Part shown: in pieces, positions 7,064 through 7,146 of the stretch
Numbering within the stretch: position 1 is the stretch's first letter
How the letters are laid out: every line of letters begins with the position of its first letter
Assembly (NCBI GenBank): GCA_934219025.1
Contig: CAKQDG010000106.1
Location: 1 to 7,146, forward strand
Direction of reading: 5' to 3'
DNA: 7,146 nucleotides
Source of the DNA: an uncultured Prevotella sp.
Lineage (GTDB): Bacteria > Bacteroidota > Bacteroidia > Bacteroidales > Bacteroidaceae
Position numbers and translations under genes: made by a program
The notes under the pieces: model-generated
What the model was told of the DNA's origin: nothing
What the model saw: the letters and a program-made list of their open reading frames with translations, nothing else
The model's database searches: none

Positions 7064-7112
7064 GTTGATTCCCGGTAGCCTCTGATTCGTCAAGCTATCG
7101 GGTCTTGTTTTT
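7064..7112 (+). ncRNA. Candidate small RNA paired with the HEPN gene (hairpin plus T-rich tail)
   Basis: A 9-bp stem, CCCGGTAGC (7071-7079) with GCTATCGGG (7094-7102), contains one G-U pair in RNA and a 14-nt loop (7080-7093). It is followed by TCTTGTTTTTAT (7103-7114 region). Stem and tail resemble an intrinsic terminator, and it begins only about 5 nt after the expected start of the promoter at 7029-7059. The predicted product is therefore a roughly 45-50 nt hairpin RNA. No open reading frame of use fits. Published work describes conserved RNAs beside AbiF genes and HEPN-RNA toxin-antitoxin pairs; assignment of this hairpin to them is inference. Alternatives: a leader of a rightward gene beyond the window, or part of a minus-strand leader. 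Confidence 0.5.
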
Positions 7113-7128
7113 ATATGATTCTTGCCTA

Positions 7129-7136
7129 CAAAAATA
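7129..7136 (-). promoter_or_regulatory. Possible -7 box for the HEPN gene transcript
   Basis: Read on the minus strand, TATTTTTG matches TAnnTTTG. Its -33 partner would fall outside the window. If used, the HEPN mRNA would have a leader of about 110 nt including the antisense form of the 7071-7102 hairpin. Such boxes arise by chance in A/T-rich DNA, so confidence is low. Confidence 0.3.
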
Positions 7137-7146
7137 CATCTTTTTC

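Noticed and set aside
6318..7146. CRISPR array or Cas13 locus, considered because of the HEPN protein and hairpin RNA
   Set aside because: There is one HEPN motif in a 230-residue protein and no repeated spacer-repeat units; this is at most an Abi-type relative.

Overview
The window looks like a chromosomal segment from a member of the Bacteroidales, most likely Prevotella or a close relative. The support is indirect: start codons lack Shine-Dalgarno sequences and sit behind A/T-rich leaders, several intergenic regions carry the Bacteroidetes -7 box TAnnTTTG with a TTG about 18-21 nt upstream, and the gene content (pyruvate:ferredoxin oxidoreductase, a Na+-pumping decarboxylase set with a lamin-tail OadG) fits a strict anaerobe making succinate or propionate. 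The genus is an inference.

Layout. 1-638 is the 3' end of a pyruvate:ferredoxin oxidoreductase gene, followed by a 14-bp perfect hairpin that probably ends its transcript. A strong-looking promoter (809-837) then drives what appears to be one four-gene rightward operon: an AspT/YidE-type membrane exchanger (893-2581), an OadG-like subunit with an extracytoplasmic lamin-tail domain (2622-3587), a biotin carrier protein (3626-4078) and the Na+-translocating decarboxylase beta subunit (4091-5248). Gaps are 40, 38 and 12 nt. A long A/T-rich hairpin with a T-rich tail (5270-5350) follows. Next come a LuxR-type regulator with a degenerate receiver domain (5357-5953) and its terminator.

5954-6317 has no credible protein gene. 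It holds the luxR-type terminator and then a consensus promoter, a compact three-way-junction RNA fold and a T7 tract: a good candidate for an unannotated ~80-nt small RNA. An inverted repeat (6055-6070 / 6205-6220) brackets it. On the minus strand, 6318-7010 encodes an Abi-like HEPN protein with an intact RxxxxH motif. Directly upstream, reading away from it, a consensus promoter (7029-7059) is followed at once by a GC-rich hairpin with a T-rich tail, which looks like a tiny RNA gene paired with the HEPN toxin-like gene.

How the genes work together. Pyruvate oxidation to acetyl-CoA and Na+-coupled decarboxylation are both central to anaerobic fermentation. The biotin carrier, beta and gamma-like subunits form the carrier and membrane part of a decarboxylase pump, but no carboxyltransferase (alpha) gene is present and must be elsewhere. 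The exchanger in front could move the dicarboxylate or monocarboxylate involved. The Abi/RNA pair at the right edge is the most interesting accessory element and resembles a HEPN toxin with an RNA partner.
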